Of a DNA stretch of 64,000 nucleotides, positions 23,556 through 34,607 are shown one piece after another (the stretch's first letter is position 1; each line of letters opens with the position of its first letter). The notes beneath the pieces were generated by a model. That model was not told the DNA's origin and searched no databases. It was given only the letters and a program-made list of their open reading frames with translations. A program made the position numbers and the translations under genes. This DNA is from Spiroplasma_E sp902809815 (lineage in GTDB: Bacteria > Bacillota_I > Bacilli_A > Mycoplasmatales > VBWQ01), in contig NZ_OZ034992.1 of assembly GCF_964030925.1 (NCBI RefSeq), positions 1,302,001 through 1,366,000 on the forward strand, given 5' to 3'.

Positions 23556-23995
23556 TATGATTACTCCTTTTTTACCTATTATTTGTGTTTATAATTATAA
23601 TATTAAATTAAGCATATTTAATTAAATACTTAAAATCTTAGTTTTAATAAAATAAAACTAAGGATATATAATCAATTATTAAACTTTTTGTTAAATCAAC
23701 ATATATAATTTTAATACTTATATAATTACTTATATATTCATTAAAATTATAAGGATAAAAATTATATCCTTAACATTAAGGATAAACTTTATTAGCAAAA
23801 AATCAAGATTAAATAATTAATAAGTTAATTTTTTTTAACTTATTAAGTGTTTTAAATAATCAGTTAGTAAATATTAATAGTGATAAGGAAAAACTTGATA
23901 TACTAAATAAGTAGCATATTCAATCATAATAAAAAAATAAATTTCCTATCAAAAATTTAATTAAATTTAATTCTAATATAAATAGGAGAAAAAAT
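23556..23995. other. Hairpin-rich intergenic stretch
   Basis: Divergent genes flank this stretch. It has a hairpin at 23634-23664 (ATCTTAGTTTTA / TAAAACTAAGGAT), a series of AAGGAT/ATCCTT units at about 23750-23783, and a 12-bp stem at 23817-23846 (TTAATAAGTTAA / TTAACTTATTAA). Promoters for the divergent genes must lie here, but none is clear. Confidence 0.5.
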
Positions 23996-24411
23996 ATGAA
24001 TTGAAAAAATAGTAGTGAATACCGATTAAAAAAAAAGAAATCTTATTAAATTTATTTGACGTTTATTTGGCCTACTTATTATTTCTTTATTTTTAATTTT
24101 TGATTTAATAATTACTATTAATTATCCCAATGCTTTCATTGTTCCTAATGTTAATAAACCAACTGAAAGATTAGCAATTTATTATTTTTATTTTACAACT
24201 CAAACTAATTATTTAGTACTCATTTATTTATTTGCTTTTTTATTTGAAAGTAAATTTAAAGAAAACTCAAAACCAAGTTTTTATATTTTATTAAGCATTA
24301 CTATTTATATTACAATTACAATGTTAGTATTTTGAATAGGTATCATTAGTAATAGCCAAGAAAGAAGTAAATATGGAACTGATATTTATTTATGATTTAA
24401 AACAATAATTC
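23996..24411 (+). pseudogene. Second Pr6Pr-like membrane protein gene, frameshifted and cut by IS3-family copy 1
   Basis: The frame opens at ATG 23996 after AGGAG. A 9-A run near 24028-24036 shifts it by +1, one A too many. The restored frame reads membrane segments and FTTQTNYLVLIYLFAF, matching the gene at 20697-21500. The IS copy beginning at 24412 cuts off the last third. The rest of the gene is not in the window. Confidence 0.75.
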
Positions 24412-25541
24412 GGTGGTTGGCCCTTAATTACTGGACCATTTTTGATATAAAATTCTAAATTTTAATTTGTAAAATTGGTGGTTTTAGAAATTTAGAATGT
24501 ATTCTTTCATAATTATAAAACATAACATATTGATTTACATCATTTATAGCTTCATTGATGGATAAATATTGATTTGATCCTTTAGGTAGTCATTCTTGAG
24601 ATAAATGAGAAAATCAGTTTTCAGATAATACATTACCACCAATATCATAAGGTTGTTTTTTGCTTAAAATTATTTGTTTATCCTCTGCTCATTTTGTGAT
24701 ATCCTGACAATAAAATTCGTTGGCGTTATCTGAATGTAAAATAACATTTTTTACTTGATTTCAAGAAAATTGTTTGTTGATTTTTTCAAGAGCAGGAAGA
24801 ATTAAATCCTGATATGATTTATTAGGAGCAATATTATAACTAACAACATTATTTGAATAAAAATCAATAATTACAAAAAGATATAATCATCCTTCTTTAG
24901 TATTTATTTGTTTAGTGTCCATTGATCAAATTTGATTTGAAGAGGTTGTACTTTTATAATCTTTGTTTACTTTATCCATTGTAGGTATTCACTTATTTGG
25001 ATTTTTTTTGTTTTTAGGATAGTTATTTTTAGTTTGTTTTAATCCTTGAATATTGTGTTCTTTCATAATTTTTCGCATTTGTTTTATTGATAATTCTATA
25101 TTTAAAATGATATTTTTTTCTTGTTTTAATCACTCTTTAAAAGCTGAAAAAATTCTTAAATATCCATAAATTCTGCCTTTTCTTGTAGAATGAAATTCGA
25201 TTAAAAGTTGGCATATTTTTTGATATTTATGATTGCATTTAATAATATGATTTTCTTCTTTTTTAATAGGTTTTTGTTTATTTTTTAAAAAGTAATATGT
25301 TGATCTGTTTAATTGAAGATATTGACATAGGTTTCTAATTGAATATTGATTTTTACAATCATCAATAATTTTAATTTTTTCTTTGATATTTAATTTGTTA
25401 ATTACTAATGCTATTTGTTTAATTTTATCCATTAATAAAAATCCTTTCAGGTTAAAATTAGTGTTAATTATATAACACAATTGTTTTTAGAATACATTCA
25501 GGTTTTTTAAATTAATGGTCTAGTAAAAAGGGCTAAGTGGC
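24412..25541 (-). mobile_element. IS3-family element, copy 1 (complete, 1130 bp)
   Basis: The element is bounded by GGTGGTTGGCCC at the left and GGGCTAAGTGGC at the right, with imperfect inverted repeats (TGGCCCTTAATTACTGGACC versus TAGCCCTTTTTACTAGACC). Flanks do not match (TTC on the left, AAG on the right), and they belong to a chromosomal gene and to prophage B. The copy therefore marks a recombination or deletion junction. At its right tip the heptamer AAGTGGC is present three times in tandem. Confidence 0.9.
24455..25432 (-). CDS. IS3-family transposase, copy 1
   Basis: The 325-residue single-frame transposase is the same protein as described at 32309-33286. The ATG at 25432 is preferred over an earlier in-frame start because AAAGGA stands 10 bases upstream. 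No stop interrupts it, so it looks able to encode a working enzyme. Confidence 0.88.
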
Positions 25542-25629
25542 AAGTGGCAAGTGGCCTTTAAACATTCCTAAAAATCGTGCATTTTGTTCAATCAATGTTA
25601 AATGATTTAAAAAATGAAAAGAGTAAAAA

Positions 25630-25791
25630 ATGATATTATGAAAAATTTTATTAATAGCACCAATATTAATAACAAGTATAACACTAATAATATTTTTAAT
25701 TTATATAATTAAAGATTTAAAAAATGAATATAAAATATTGAAAATATTAAGTGAAATTTCTAATCAAATTAAAAATAAGGAGAATAATTAA
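25630..25791 (+). CDS. Small single-pass membrane protein, prophage B
   Basis: The 53-residue protein has one hydrophobic segment (ILLIAPILITSITLIIFLIY) followed by a charged, coiled tail. The stop overlaps the next ATG by one base (TAATG), so translation is probably coupled. A holin-like role is possible but unproven. Confidence 0.6.
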
Positions 25792-26027
25792 TGATAATAT
25801 TACCTACTTTGTTTGAAAATAAAGATGAAATTGAAATATTATCACCATTTCCAAAAGCAATTCATACAAGTAATGATATTAGAGCAATTATTTTAAGACA
25901 ATACCCAAATGTTAAATCAAAACACATAATTGTTTCTGACCCCGAAAGTAATGTTGCATTAATAGTTGGTGATAATGATGTTTATCAAGGTTGAATTAAA
26001 GTAACAATTAAAAAATTAGAAAATTAA
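25791..26027 (+). CDS. Small conserved phage protein paired with the Gly-rich membrane protein, copy B
   Basis: The 78-residue protein is related to 6351-6644. Shared parts are TSNDIRAI, the YP pair, and IIVSDPESNVALIVGDND. A GGAG site precedes the start. It lies 11 bases before the Gly-rich membrane protein gene, the same pairing as in prophages A and C. Confidence 0.75.
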
Positions 26028-26038
26028 AGGAGATTAAA

Positions 26039-26863
26039 ATGCCAAATATAGAAAATCAATCAAATTATACTTTAACTAAATTAATTAGAACTGGTATAAG
26101 TCCTATTTGTGCAATGATTGGTACAAGTGCTTATTATGGTCAAGTAATTGCTAAACCAATATTAGGTTCAATTAATAGTTTATTATTTGGTAAAAAATTA
26201 GGTTTAGATATTTGAAATTTAAATCAAAGACCAAATACTAAAACTAAATTAATTAATAGTTCTAAAAAAATAGCATTAGGATTAGGAACAATTGGTTTAG
26301 CAAATTATAGTAAATGAACAGAAAATAATATTAATCCTATTATTCCAATAACACCAATTCCAATAACTACTACAACCACAACAGAAGGTCCGCCATGATT
26401 ACTATTAAATAAACAAGAACATCAGTCATTAATGGATTGAGATACTTATATTTCATTAAATACTTATGGTATTTCAAATCTTATTAGTGGATTAACTGAG
26501 TTAATACCTAATAAATTTGAAACAATAAGAAAAATTTGTAATATGGCAACTGGTGGTTGTTTAATATCAAGTGGGGTTGCTATGGGTATTAATAATGATT
26601 TTATGAATGCTTATGCAGTACCTACCATAGTTGCTGGTGCAAGTGAAATAATCCATAATTTATTACCTATTGAAACTACAAATCATATTCAAGAAATGCA
26701 AGAAACATCATTTAATGATGAAACTGCAAGATTAGTAAATGATAATAGATTCACAATTAATAGTGAAACAACTAGTCAATACGGTAGTGATAATATGAGC
26801 AAAGTAGCATTAAATCACGATAATGCTTCATTAAATTGAGATTATAATCACATGAGTTTATAA
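26039..26863 (+). CDS. Conserved Gly-rich membrane-associated phage protein, copy B
   Basis: The 274-residue protein is intact and close to copy A (5552-6388) and copy C (60949-61776). The Pro/Thr linker between the second and third hydrophobic segments differs most. Here it is followed by small genes and the scaffold-capsid module, so it stands at the head of the late genes instead of between capsid and fibre. Confidence 0.78.
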
Positions 26864-26879
26864 AGGAGGTGAGTAATTT

Positions 26880-27038
26880 ATGAATAAAGAAAAATTAATT
26901 GAATATTATAATCACGAAATAAAAACACATAAAGAAAGGATGGAACAATTAAATAAAGAAATTTCTTTATTAGTAACTATTATAAGTAATTCACAATCAA
27001 TGATTGAAAGAATTAATGGTGGGCAATTTGATGAATAA
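26880..27038 (+). CDS. Small coiled-coil phage protein
   Basis: The 52-residue protein is almost wholly helical and charged (heptads through KERMEQLNKEISLL). A strong GGAGGTGA site precedes the start. No family is recognised. Confidence 0.6.
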   Translation: MNKEKLIEYYNHEIKTHKERMEQLNKEISLLVTIISNSQSMIERINGGQFDE

Positions 27039-27073
27039 TTAAAAAAATTAAAAATTGAAAGGAAAATATTCAA

Positions 27074-27262
27074 ATGAAAGAATTTTTACATGAATTAATA
27101 ATTATTGGAACAAGTGTTGGAACATTAATATGCAGAGAAATTATTGTTTTATTAAAAAGATTTATCACAACTCCAAAACATGTTAGAGCAAATAACAAAA
27201 TTATCAAACATCAAAAAAAATTAGCAAAATTAAACGAAAAAATTAATAAAGGAGAAAAATAA
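27074..27262 (+). CDS. Small membrane protein, holin-like layout, prophage B
   Basis: The 62-residue protein has one N-terminal membrane segment (ELIIIGTSVGTLICREIIVLL) and a basic C terminus. It resembles the layout of the 68-residue protein at 61814-62020. A holin role is only a guess from size and topology. Confidence 0.6.
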   Translation: MKEFLHELIIIGTSVGTLICREIIVLLKRFITTPKHVRANNKIIKHQKKLAKLNEKINKGEK

Positions 27263-27263
27263 T

Positions 27264-27449
27264 ATGACAAAAATTGAATTTAATGAAAAATATAGAAAAC
27301 AAGATATCAGTATTGATAGAGATTTTGATTTACATATTGATAATTGTTTTAAATTTTCTGATATTGATACATTAGAAAACGCAGTTAATGATTATAAAAA
27401 ATTAATAAGTGAAATGCCACAATTAGTTAAAGATTGATTATTGGGATAA
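27264..27449 (+). CDS. Small acidic phage protein
   Basis: The 61-residue protein has a helical C-terminal half and no recognised domain. It lies between the membrane protein and the scaffold gene, with GGAG upstream of the start. Confidence 0.55.
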
Positions 27450-27466
27450 GATTAGGAGAATGTTAA

Positions 27467-27841
27467 ATGTTAGAAAATGAAAATAATGTTCAACAAACAA
27501 CTGAACCTTTAAATGAAAATAATGCTCAACAAGAAATAGAAAATAAAGTTAATGAAGCAGAAAATAAGTTAAATAAACTTAATTTAGAAATTAAAGAAAA
27601 AGAAATTATTAATATATTTAAAAAATATCAAGTTAAAACTGAATTTTATGATTATTTAAAATTTAAAACAAGTAATATAGAAAATTCAAAAATTGAAGAA
27701 ACTATTAAAAAAATGATTAAAGAACAACCAGTATTTAAACAAACAATTAATACAGGTGGTAATAAACAAATAATTATTAATAATAAACCAAATGATAAAG
27801 AAAATTTTTTAATTAATTATAAAAAGAAAAATTATTTATAA
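27467..27841 (+). CDS. Capsid scaffold-like protein, prophage B
   Basis: The 124-residue charged protein has a Gln/Asn-rich N terminus, a coiled-coil centre (residues about 22-50) and a basic C-terminal end. It sits 18 bases before the capsid gene, as expected for a scaffold. It is shorter than the scaffold of prophage A and not visibly homologous. Confidence 0.65.
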   Translation: MLENENNVQQTTEPLNENNAQQEIENKVNEAENKLNKLNLEIKEKEIINIFKKYQVKTEFYDYLKFKTSNIENSKIEETIKKMIKEQPVFKQTINTGGNKQIIINNKPNDKENFLINYKKKNYL

Positions 27842-27859
27842 ACGAAAGGAAGAAATAAA

Positions 27860-29044
27860 ATGTCAGTACCATTTAATCAAAATTTAGACAATACAGAGAG
27901 ATTAGTAGAAGCACCATAATTTATAGAGTTTTTTAAAATTTCAAATAGTCCATGGGCAAACTTTTTTCCTACTGAAATTGTTGACTCAGTAAATATTGAA
28001 TTTATTGTTAAAAAACCAAAAAAACCGGAAGTAAAAAATATTGCTTGGGATGATAAAAGTAAAAGATATGAATTACCATATGTTGATACAGATAAAATTA
28101 GTAAAAAAATAACTAAAAAATATCTTGCAGGAGAAATTATTGCAGATGTAGATTTAAAAGCAAATAATGGACAAAATTTATTAGATAGTATGCAATATGA
28201 AGTTGCAAATGATTTAGCAGATAAATTAGCAATTGATGATACACAAGCAATTGCAAAATTTGCTACTAAAATCGATATTGAAGATACAACACCAGTAGGC
28301 TATTTAAAATCAATGTTATCTGCTTGAAATACTTTGTTTCAATTTAGAAACATTGCAAATAGTAAATTTTTTATTACTAATGGTCTTTATGATAGTTTAG
28401 TTTATTTAGCAGATAATAAAGGTTTAATTACCGATAATCAGTTGGCACAACAATTACGTTTAAATGGAAATAATTTATATGTAAAAGGTGTATTATGTGA
28501 AATCGTTCTTGATGACTATATGATTTTTACTAATGATAAAAATGAACAACAATTAATGACCTTTATTTTAGCAACACCAAGAGTGATGAAAAGATACATG
28601 ATAGAAAATACAGTTATTTATGTAGATTTTATTAAAGATGATAAAGCAGGAAGAGCATATAAAGTTGCTGGTGAAGTTGTTGGAGAAGCAATACCATATA
28701 TTTCTAATAATGAAACAACATCAAGATGAATGTTATGTGGAGTTATTAAAACAGAAAAAAATGATTTAAAAACTAAAATTACAGTTTTAACAACAAATAT
28801 TACTGCAAATGTTAATAACAATAACAATGAATTAAATACAGAAATAAAAAGTACTAATGAACTTAAATCATTAAATCCAAATTTAACAAATCCAACTATT
28901 AAATATTTTAGTGATGCACAAGGAAAAATTAATGTAAGTAATCAAAAACAAAAAGCAGGTGACTTATATATAACTATTACTGCAAATGTTAATGATTTAA
29001 ATTATAAAGGTTTAACAAATCCAATTAAAATAACTCTTAAATAA
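27860..29044 (+). pseudogene. Major capsid protein, prophage B, with early nonsense codon
   Basis: From ATG 27860 the frame has 395 codons, but codon 20 is TAA (27917-27919). Downstream the reading is intact to the true stop. The body has features of an HK97-like capsid protein (IEFFKISNSPWANFFPTEIV, a helical spine, then a C-terminal Ig-like extension with NPTIKYFSDAQGKINVS). No good start lies just after the TAA, so capsid should not be made. It follows the scaffold-like gene. The C-terminal extension looks like a decoration domain. Confidence 0.7.
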
Positions 29045-29058
29045 AGGAAATTAATATC

Positions 29059-30757
29059 ATGCCAATTGGTACAACTAGTACAGCAATACTTTTAAACATA
29101 AATAAACCAAAACATACTAGAACAAGTAACCAACAAGAAAATAAAAGTTTTTGATGAGAAATTTTAGAAATGATTGGTGTACAAGTTATAGCAGTAGCAC
29201 TTGCTCCTTTTACTGGTGGATTAAGTGAAAGTATAGCACTTGGATTAGGTGCAAGTGATTTTATTGCAAGTACTATTAATTTTGGTATTTATGCTACAAC
29301 TGATTTTACTATTAATCAAGTTTATGATTATTTAAAAGGAAATGTAACAAAATTAAATACTTTCTTAAATTTATTACCTGCATTTGCTGGACTTAATAAA
29401 ATTAGTCGTGGTTATCGTACTACTAAATTTATTAAACTAGCACAAGAAACTAAAACATTAGAACAAGTTGGTATTAAAGAAGCCAAAAATTTACAAGAAG
29501 TTATTAGTCAAGTAAGTGGAAAAGAAATTTTAACAGATAAAATTATTGGTAATAAACGTTATTTAATGAATTATAGTTTTACTCCTAATCGTGAAACAGT
29601 ATTACGAGATTTAGGTTATGTTGCTGAAAGACAATATAAAAATAATTTTCAAAAATTAGAAACACAAAAGTTAAAAGAACACTTATTATTACAAAATACA
29701 TTAATAAAATTAAGTCCACAATTAACTCCTAAATTTAAAATTAAAGATATTGAAAAAGCAAATAACTTTTTAAAAAAATTTAATACTGATTTAAAAAAAG
29801 TACTATCTATGAACCAACATGATTGATTAAATTTAGTTCATACAATACATTCAGAAAATAGATATGGAAAAACTTTAATTTTAGATTTACAAAAAATTCG
29901 TGCTAATTCTATTAAATTTAATTTTAAAAATAATGTTATTCATCAACTTGTTTTAAAAGCAAATCAAAGTTTTAAATATTTTGATATTAGATTTTATTTA
30001 AAAAAAGGTTTAAATAAATTTTGAAAAAATAAGAGAAAGTATATATAAATTACAAGAAAAATTTGAAAAGTTAGAAAAACAAGCATTTGAAAAAATTAAT
30101 AAATTAAAAGAAAAAGTAACTGATTTATTTACTAGTGCAGAAAAAAGAGCAATTAAACATGCACAATTAATTCCATTAAATTCACCAGTATTTATGGGTT
30201 GTAAAATTCAACCTTTGTCATTAGATAAATGTGCAATTACCATTTATCATCGCAATCCTAAATATAAACCAATTACAGTTGTTGATAGTATTCTTAAAGC
30301 AAAAACTTTTGTTACTCAAATACATCCATTTCATTGATATCGTTGATATAGTGGTTGATACATTGGTTATGGTGTTAATCATAATAAATGATTAAAAGCA
30401 ATAGCATTTGCTCCACCAGTGGTTCAACAAGTAATTAGAGATAGTTTTAAAGTATATAGAGAAATATTTAGAACTATTAGAACTTATCATAAAGTAGTAA
30501 ATGTTATTAATAATCCTATTGAAAATATTAACAAATCATTTAAAAATGTTGGTTTAAAGTTTTCAGTTAATACTTTATTTGGTACTGGATTATTACATCA
30601 TTTAGAAAAGTTTGCATATAGTCAAGTTATAGCAAAAGGTAAGAAAAAATTAAAAAAAGGTAAAAATAAAATACAAAAAGAAATTGAGCATATAACACAT
30701 AAAAAAACAAAAAAACATACTCATCATTATAAACAAGCATTTTTTAAGGAATGATAA
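29059..30757 (+). pseudogene. Large phage protein of unknown role, frameshifted
   Basis: The frame opens at ATG 29059 (after AAAGGA) and reaches a stop at 30046-30048. A +1 shift at the A6 run near 30024-30029 restores a second open part to 30757. The first part has a hydrophobic N-terminal zone (VIAVALAPFTGGLSESIALG) and long helices. The second has coiled coil and an aromatic zone (HPFHWYRWYSGWYIGYGVN), then a very basic end. An internal virion or minor head protein fits the position between capsid and fibre. No family is recognised. Confidence 0.6.
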
Positions 30758-32199
30758 ATTATGATTAATAAACTTTGAACTGGTGTCAGTCTAGAAAATT
30801 ATAATAACTGATATCCATTAACTGGAAAAATTATAGAAACCCCACCACAATATATCAATACATGACCAAATGTTAATGATTGATTTAAAACTTTTGCTAT
30901 TCGCGCGCAAAATGATATTAATGCTTATCTTGATTTTATTTTATCTAAATTTCCTTTTGATAGTTTTAAAGATGAATTAATTAAAGAAACATTAAGAGAT
31001 ATGGTTTATGTAATGGTTGAACATTGAGTATTTAATCGTACACCAATTGAATTTAATGTTGATGCTACTATTCAATTTAATAATGGTAGTCAATTTAGTG
31101 CAAATAGTACTCCTACGATTAATGTTTGAGATTTAGCACCTAGTAGAATGAAAATATGAGCAAGATTAACAGAATTAAAACAAATATTTTCAAGTTATAA
31201 TGATGATGAAATAGATGTTGAAAAAATTGACTTAAAAGCATTTTATACTAGAAATCAAGTTGATGAATTAATTGAACAACAAAAAGAATTTACATTATTA
31301 AAACAAATTAAATTGTATGATGATTTAGTTGATGATAATGAAAATGAAATATATAGAGGTCCTGTTAGTAAATTTGTTAATAAAGGTTATGTAGCAACTG
31401 ATTATGATAAAGAAACTGAAACAATGATTTTAGATTGACCTGATGAAATTGGAACATTACCACCCGAAGCATTACAAAATAATCCACAAATTGGTGATTA
31501 TACACATGCACCAACTTGTGATTTTTCTGCTAAACAACAAAAACGAATTACTACAAATGAAAATGAAATTACCAAATTAAATAATGAATTAATTAAAGCA
31601 AATGAAAATATTAATGATGTTAAAAATAATTGATTTAATATTGAAACTAGTCCCTTATGAAAAAAAGTTGAAAATAATAATATAGAAACATTTAAATGAT
31701 ATTTTATTAAAATCATTTATCAATATTCAACAGAAAATAATTTTATGAAATTTTATAAAGTAATTAAAATTTATTTAAATAATGTTTTTAATGAATTTGA
31801 ATTGTTAAATGTTGATTCCATGACGTATAGTGAACAAATCCAAAATAAAAAAATTTTAAATACCGGAACTATTTACTATAACAATAGAAATAAAAAATTT
31901 AGTGGTGGAGGTAATTCTTACCCTGAACGTGGAAAAATTAACTTAATTGGTGATATAGAAGAAATATATCAATATATAGGAAAAGGTGCACCAACTGAAT
32001 TTATAGCAGAAGAAAGTACTGAACGTGATTATTATACAAAACTAGAAACTAATAATTTATTAGATAAAAAACAAGATAAATTAATTGCTGGTACTAATAT
32101 AACTATTGATGAAAATAATAAAATTAGCGCTACTGGTGGTAAAGTAGATTTATCTGATTATTATAAAAAATCTGTTTTTATGAAAGGATATTTTACATA

Positions 32200-33329
32200 G
32201 CCACTTAGCCCTTTTTACTAGACCATTAATTTAAAAAACCTGAATGTATTCTAAAAACAATTGTGTTATATAATTAACACTAATTTTAACCTGAAAGGAT
32301 TTTTATTAATGGATAAAATTAAACAAATAGCATTAGTAATTAACAAATTAAATATCAAAGAAAAAATTAAAATTATTGATGATTGTAAAAATCAATATTC
32401 AATTAGAAACCTATGTCAATATCTTCAATTAAACAGATCAACATATTACTTTTTAAAAAATAAACAAAAACCTATTAAAAAAGAAGAAAATCATATTATT
32501 AAATGCAATCATAAATATCAAAAAATATGCCAACTTTTAATCGAATTTCATTCTACAAGAAAAGGCAGAATTTATGGATATTTAAGAATTTTTTCAGCTT
32601 TTAAAGAGTGATTAAAACAAGAAAAAAATATCATTTTAAATATAGAATTATCAATAAAACAAATGCGAAAAATTATGAAAGAACACAATATTCAAGGATT
32701 AAAACAAACTAAAAATAACTATCCTAAAAACAAAAAAAATCCAAATAAGTGAATACCTACAATGGATAAAGTAAACAAAGATTATAAAAGTACAACCTCT
32801 TCAAATCAAATTTGATCAATGGACACTAAACAAATAAATACTAAAGAAGGATGATTATATCTTTTTGTAATTATTGATTTTTATTCAAATAATGTTGTTA
32901 GTTATAATATTGCTCCTAATAAATCATATCAGGATTTAATTCTTCCTGCTCTTGAAAAAATCAACAAACAATTTTCTTGAAATCAAGTAAAAAATGTTAT
33001 TTTACATTCAGATAACGCCAACGAATTTTATTGTCAGGATATCACAAAATGAGCAGAGGATAAACAAATAATTTTAAGCAAAAAACAACCTTATGATATT
33101 GGTGGTAATGTATTATCTGAAAACTGATTTTCTCATTTATCTCAAGAATGACTACCTAAAGGATCAAATCAATATTTATCCATCAATGAAGCTATAAATG
33201 ATGTAAATCAATATGTTATGTTTTATAATTATGAAAGAATACATTCTAAATTTCTAAAACCACCAATTTTACAAATTAAAATTTAGAATTTTATATCAAA
33301 AATGGTCCAGTAATTAAGGGCCAACCACC
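32200..33329 (+). mobile_element. IS3-family element, copy 2 (complete)
   Basis: The 1130-bp copy lies inside the prophage B fibre gene. The left flank is ATA (fibre gene) and the right flank also starts ATA, but that right flank belongs to the imported chromosomal block. The true partner of the left flank is the right flank of copy 3 (35738-35740, ATA, then fibre gene). Confidence 0.92.
32309..33286 (+). CDS. IS3-family transposase, copy 2
   Basis: The 325-residue protein has an N-terminal helix-turn-helix (QYSIRNLCQYLQLNRSTYYF, residues 31-50), an HTH_21-like zone, and a C-terminal rve/DDE integrase core. Catalytic candidates are Asp in WSMDTKQ, Asp in LHSDNANEF and Glu in LSENWFSHL. It cuts and joins IS ends during transposition. 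Unlike many IS3 members it is a single frame with no orfA/orfB shift. The chosen ATG has AAAGGA 10 bases upstream. All copies are nearly identical, which suggests recent spread. Confidence 0.9.
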
Positions 33330-33962
33330 ATAATCTTCACCAATAATTTTAAATTTTTTAATATTTTTTTCAAAATTAATAAAAACATTACACAACTCAG
33401 CAATTTTTTCTTTTCACTCTACCGATAAAAACTGATCTAAATTTTCTTCTTGTATAATTTGTTTTCAAAAATTAATCGCATTATTGGGAAGTTTTAATTC
33501 AGGAAAAAAGTAATCAAAATTAATTCGTGCTTGTTCTTGTTTAAATTTTATAATTTCAAAATATTGTTCTGGAAATGATTCTTTAACTATATTTTTTAAT
33601 TCAATAATTAAGTTATGTTCTTCATTAAAAATTTGCTTTTCTTTTTCAATTCATTGTCATGAATTTTTTAAACTTTCTAATAAAAATTCATCAAATACTA
33701 AAAACTTTTTATTATTATAAAGAAAAACTAACTCTTGATAAAGATGATGAACAATATTTAAAAAGCAAAATAATGAATCTGCTTTAATTAAACTATTAAA
33801 AAATATAGTAAGGTCATCACTATTAATTGTTTTTATTAATTGTTTGCAATATTTTTTTTCTATTTTTGCACTTGTAATCTTAGAAGTTATTTCTTTTCTA
33901 AAATCCTTAATATTTTTTTGCTTTTTATTATCAGAACCTATTTCTTGACTTTCTGTAGGCAC
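33330..33962 (-). pseudogene. Hypothetical protein, 3' end removed at IS3-family copy 2
   Basis: The GTG start at 33962 has AAAGGA 9 bases upstream (a TTG at 33980 is the alternative). About 211 residues remain: a charged, helical, soluble protein with no recognised domain (WQWIEKEKQIF, LPNNAINFWKQIIQEE). The frame runs straight into the IS end with no stop, so the C terminus is missing. It belongs to the block imported between copies 2 and 3. Confidence 0.65.
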
Positions 33963-34446
33963 TTTTTTACATCCTTTCAAATAAAAAACCCATTTATTTT
34001 ATTAAAAATAAAACAATGGGCTTGAAAAACATATTTTTTTAAATTTTTTATTTTAAATTTTCATTAAAATAAGCAAAGGAACAATTCTAAAATAAATTAG
34101 TTATAATTTATTTGAAAAAGTTAATTAACAATTTCTAAAATCTCTTGTTAATTACCTATAATAATGCATATAGTTTATCTCAAATATTAGAGATAACTAT
34201 TGCTAAATAATAGCATGTATAAAATGTATTGCAAATAATATACAAAAATCATACTTTATATTACATTAATTTTACTAATTAAAATGATAAATAAAAATCA
34301 GATTCAATTAACTTTAACACTTTTATTATGAAATAAATTTTATTTTGTAAATAAAATATTTTATAATAAAAATACTATTTATATATAGAATAGGGGTTAC
34401 ATAAATCCACTATTATAAATAGTACTACTTAAAGGGGGAGGAAATT
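33963..34446. promoter_or_regulatory. Divergent intergenic region with dyad upstream of the agmatine deiminase start
   Basis: No gene is seen. It has a hairpin at about 33987-34020 (CCCATT...AATGGG with AT stem). A long dyad lies just upstream of the deiminase start at about 34374-34428 (ACTATTTATA ... TATAAATAGT enclosing GGGG and TCC). This may be an operator or leader structure. A strong GGGGGAGG ribosome site follows. Confidence 0.5.
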
Positions 34447-34607
34447 ATGAACAAATTATTAACATCAACACCAAAAAAAGATGGTTTTTTTGCCCCAATT
34501 GAATCAATAGAACATAAAGGCACATGAATGATTTGACCGCTTATGAAAGATAATTGACAAAAAGAATGTCAACCAGCACGAACTGTTTTTGCAAAAATAG
34601 CCAACTC
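34447..34607 (+). pseudogene. Agmatine deiminase, N-terminal fragment
   Basis: 53 residues remain from the ATG to the IS3-family copy 3 tip. The reading PKKDGFF, HKGTWMIWP and DNWQKECQPARTVFAKIAN matches the N terminus of agmatine deiminase (AguA), which converts agmatine to N-carbamoylputrescine for ATP generation. The catalytic part is absent and is not elsewhere in the window. A strong GGGGGAGG site precedes the ATG. Confidence 0.75.

Noticed and set aside
30024..30030. A6T heptamer as a programmed -1 frameshift site
   Set aside because: A -1 shift here meets TAA at once. The downstream frame needs +1, so a single-base insertion is the better reading.
32261..32308. A 16-residue N-terminal extension of the IS3-family transposase
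   Set aside because: The extension lies in the IS leader; the ATG at 32309 has a proper AAAGGA spacing, and the same holds in every copy.
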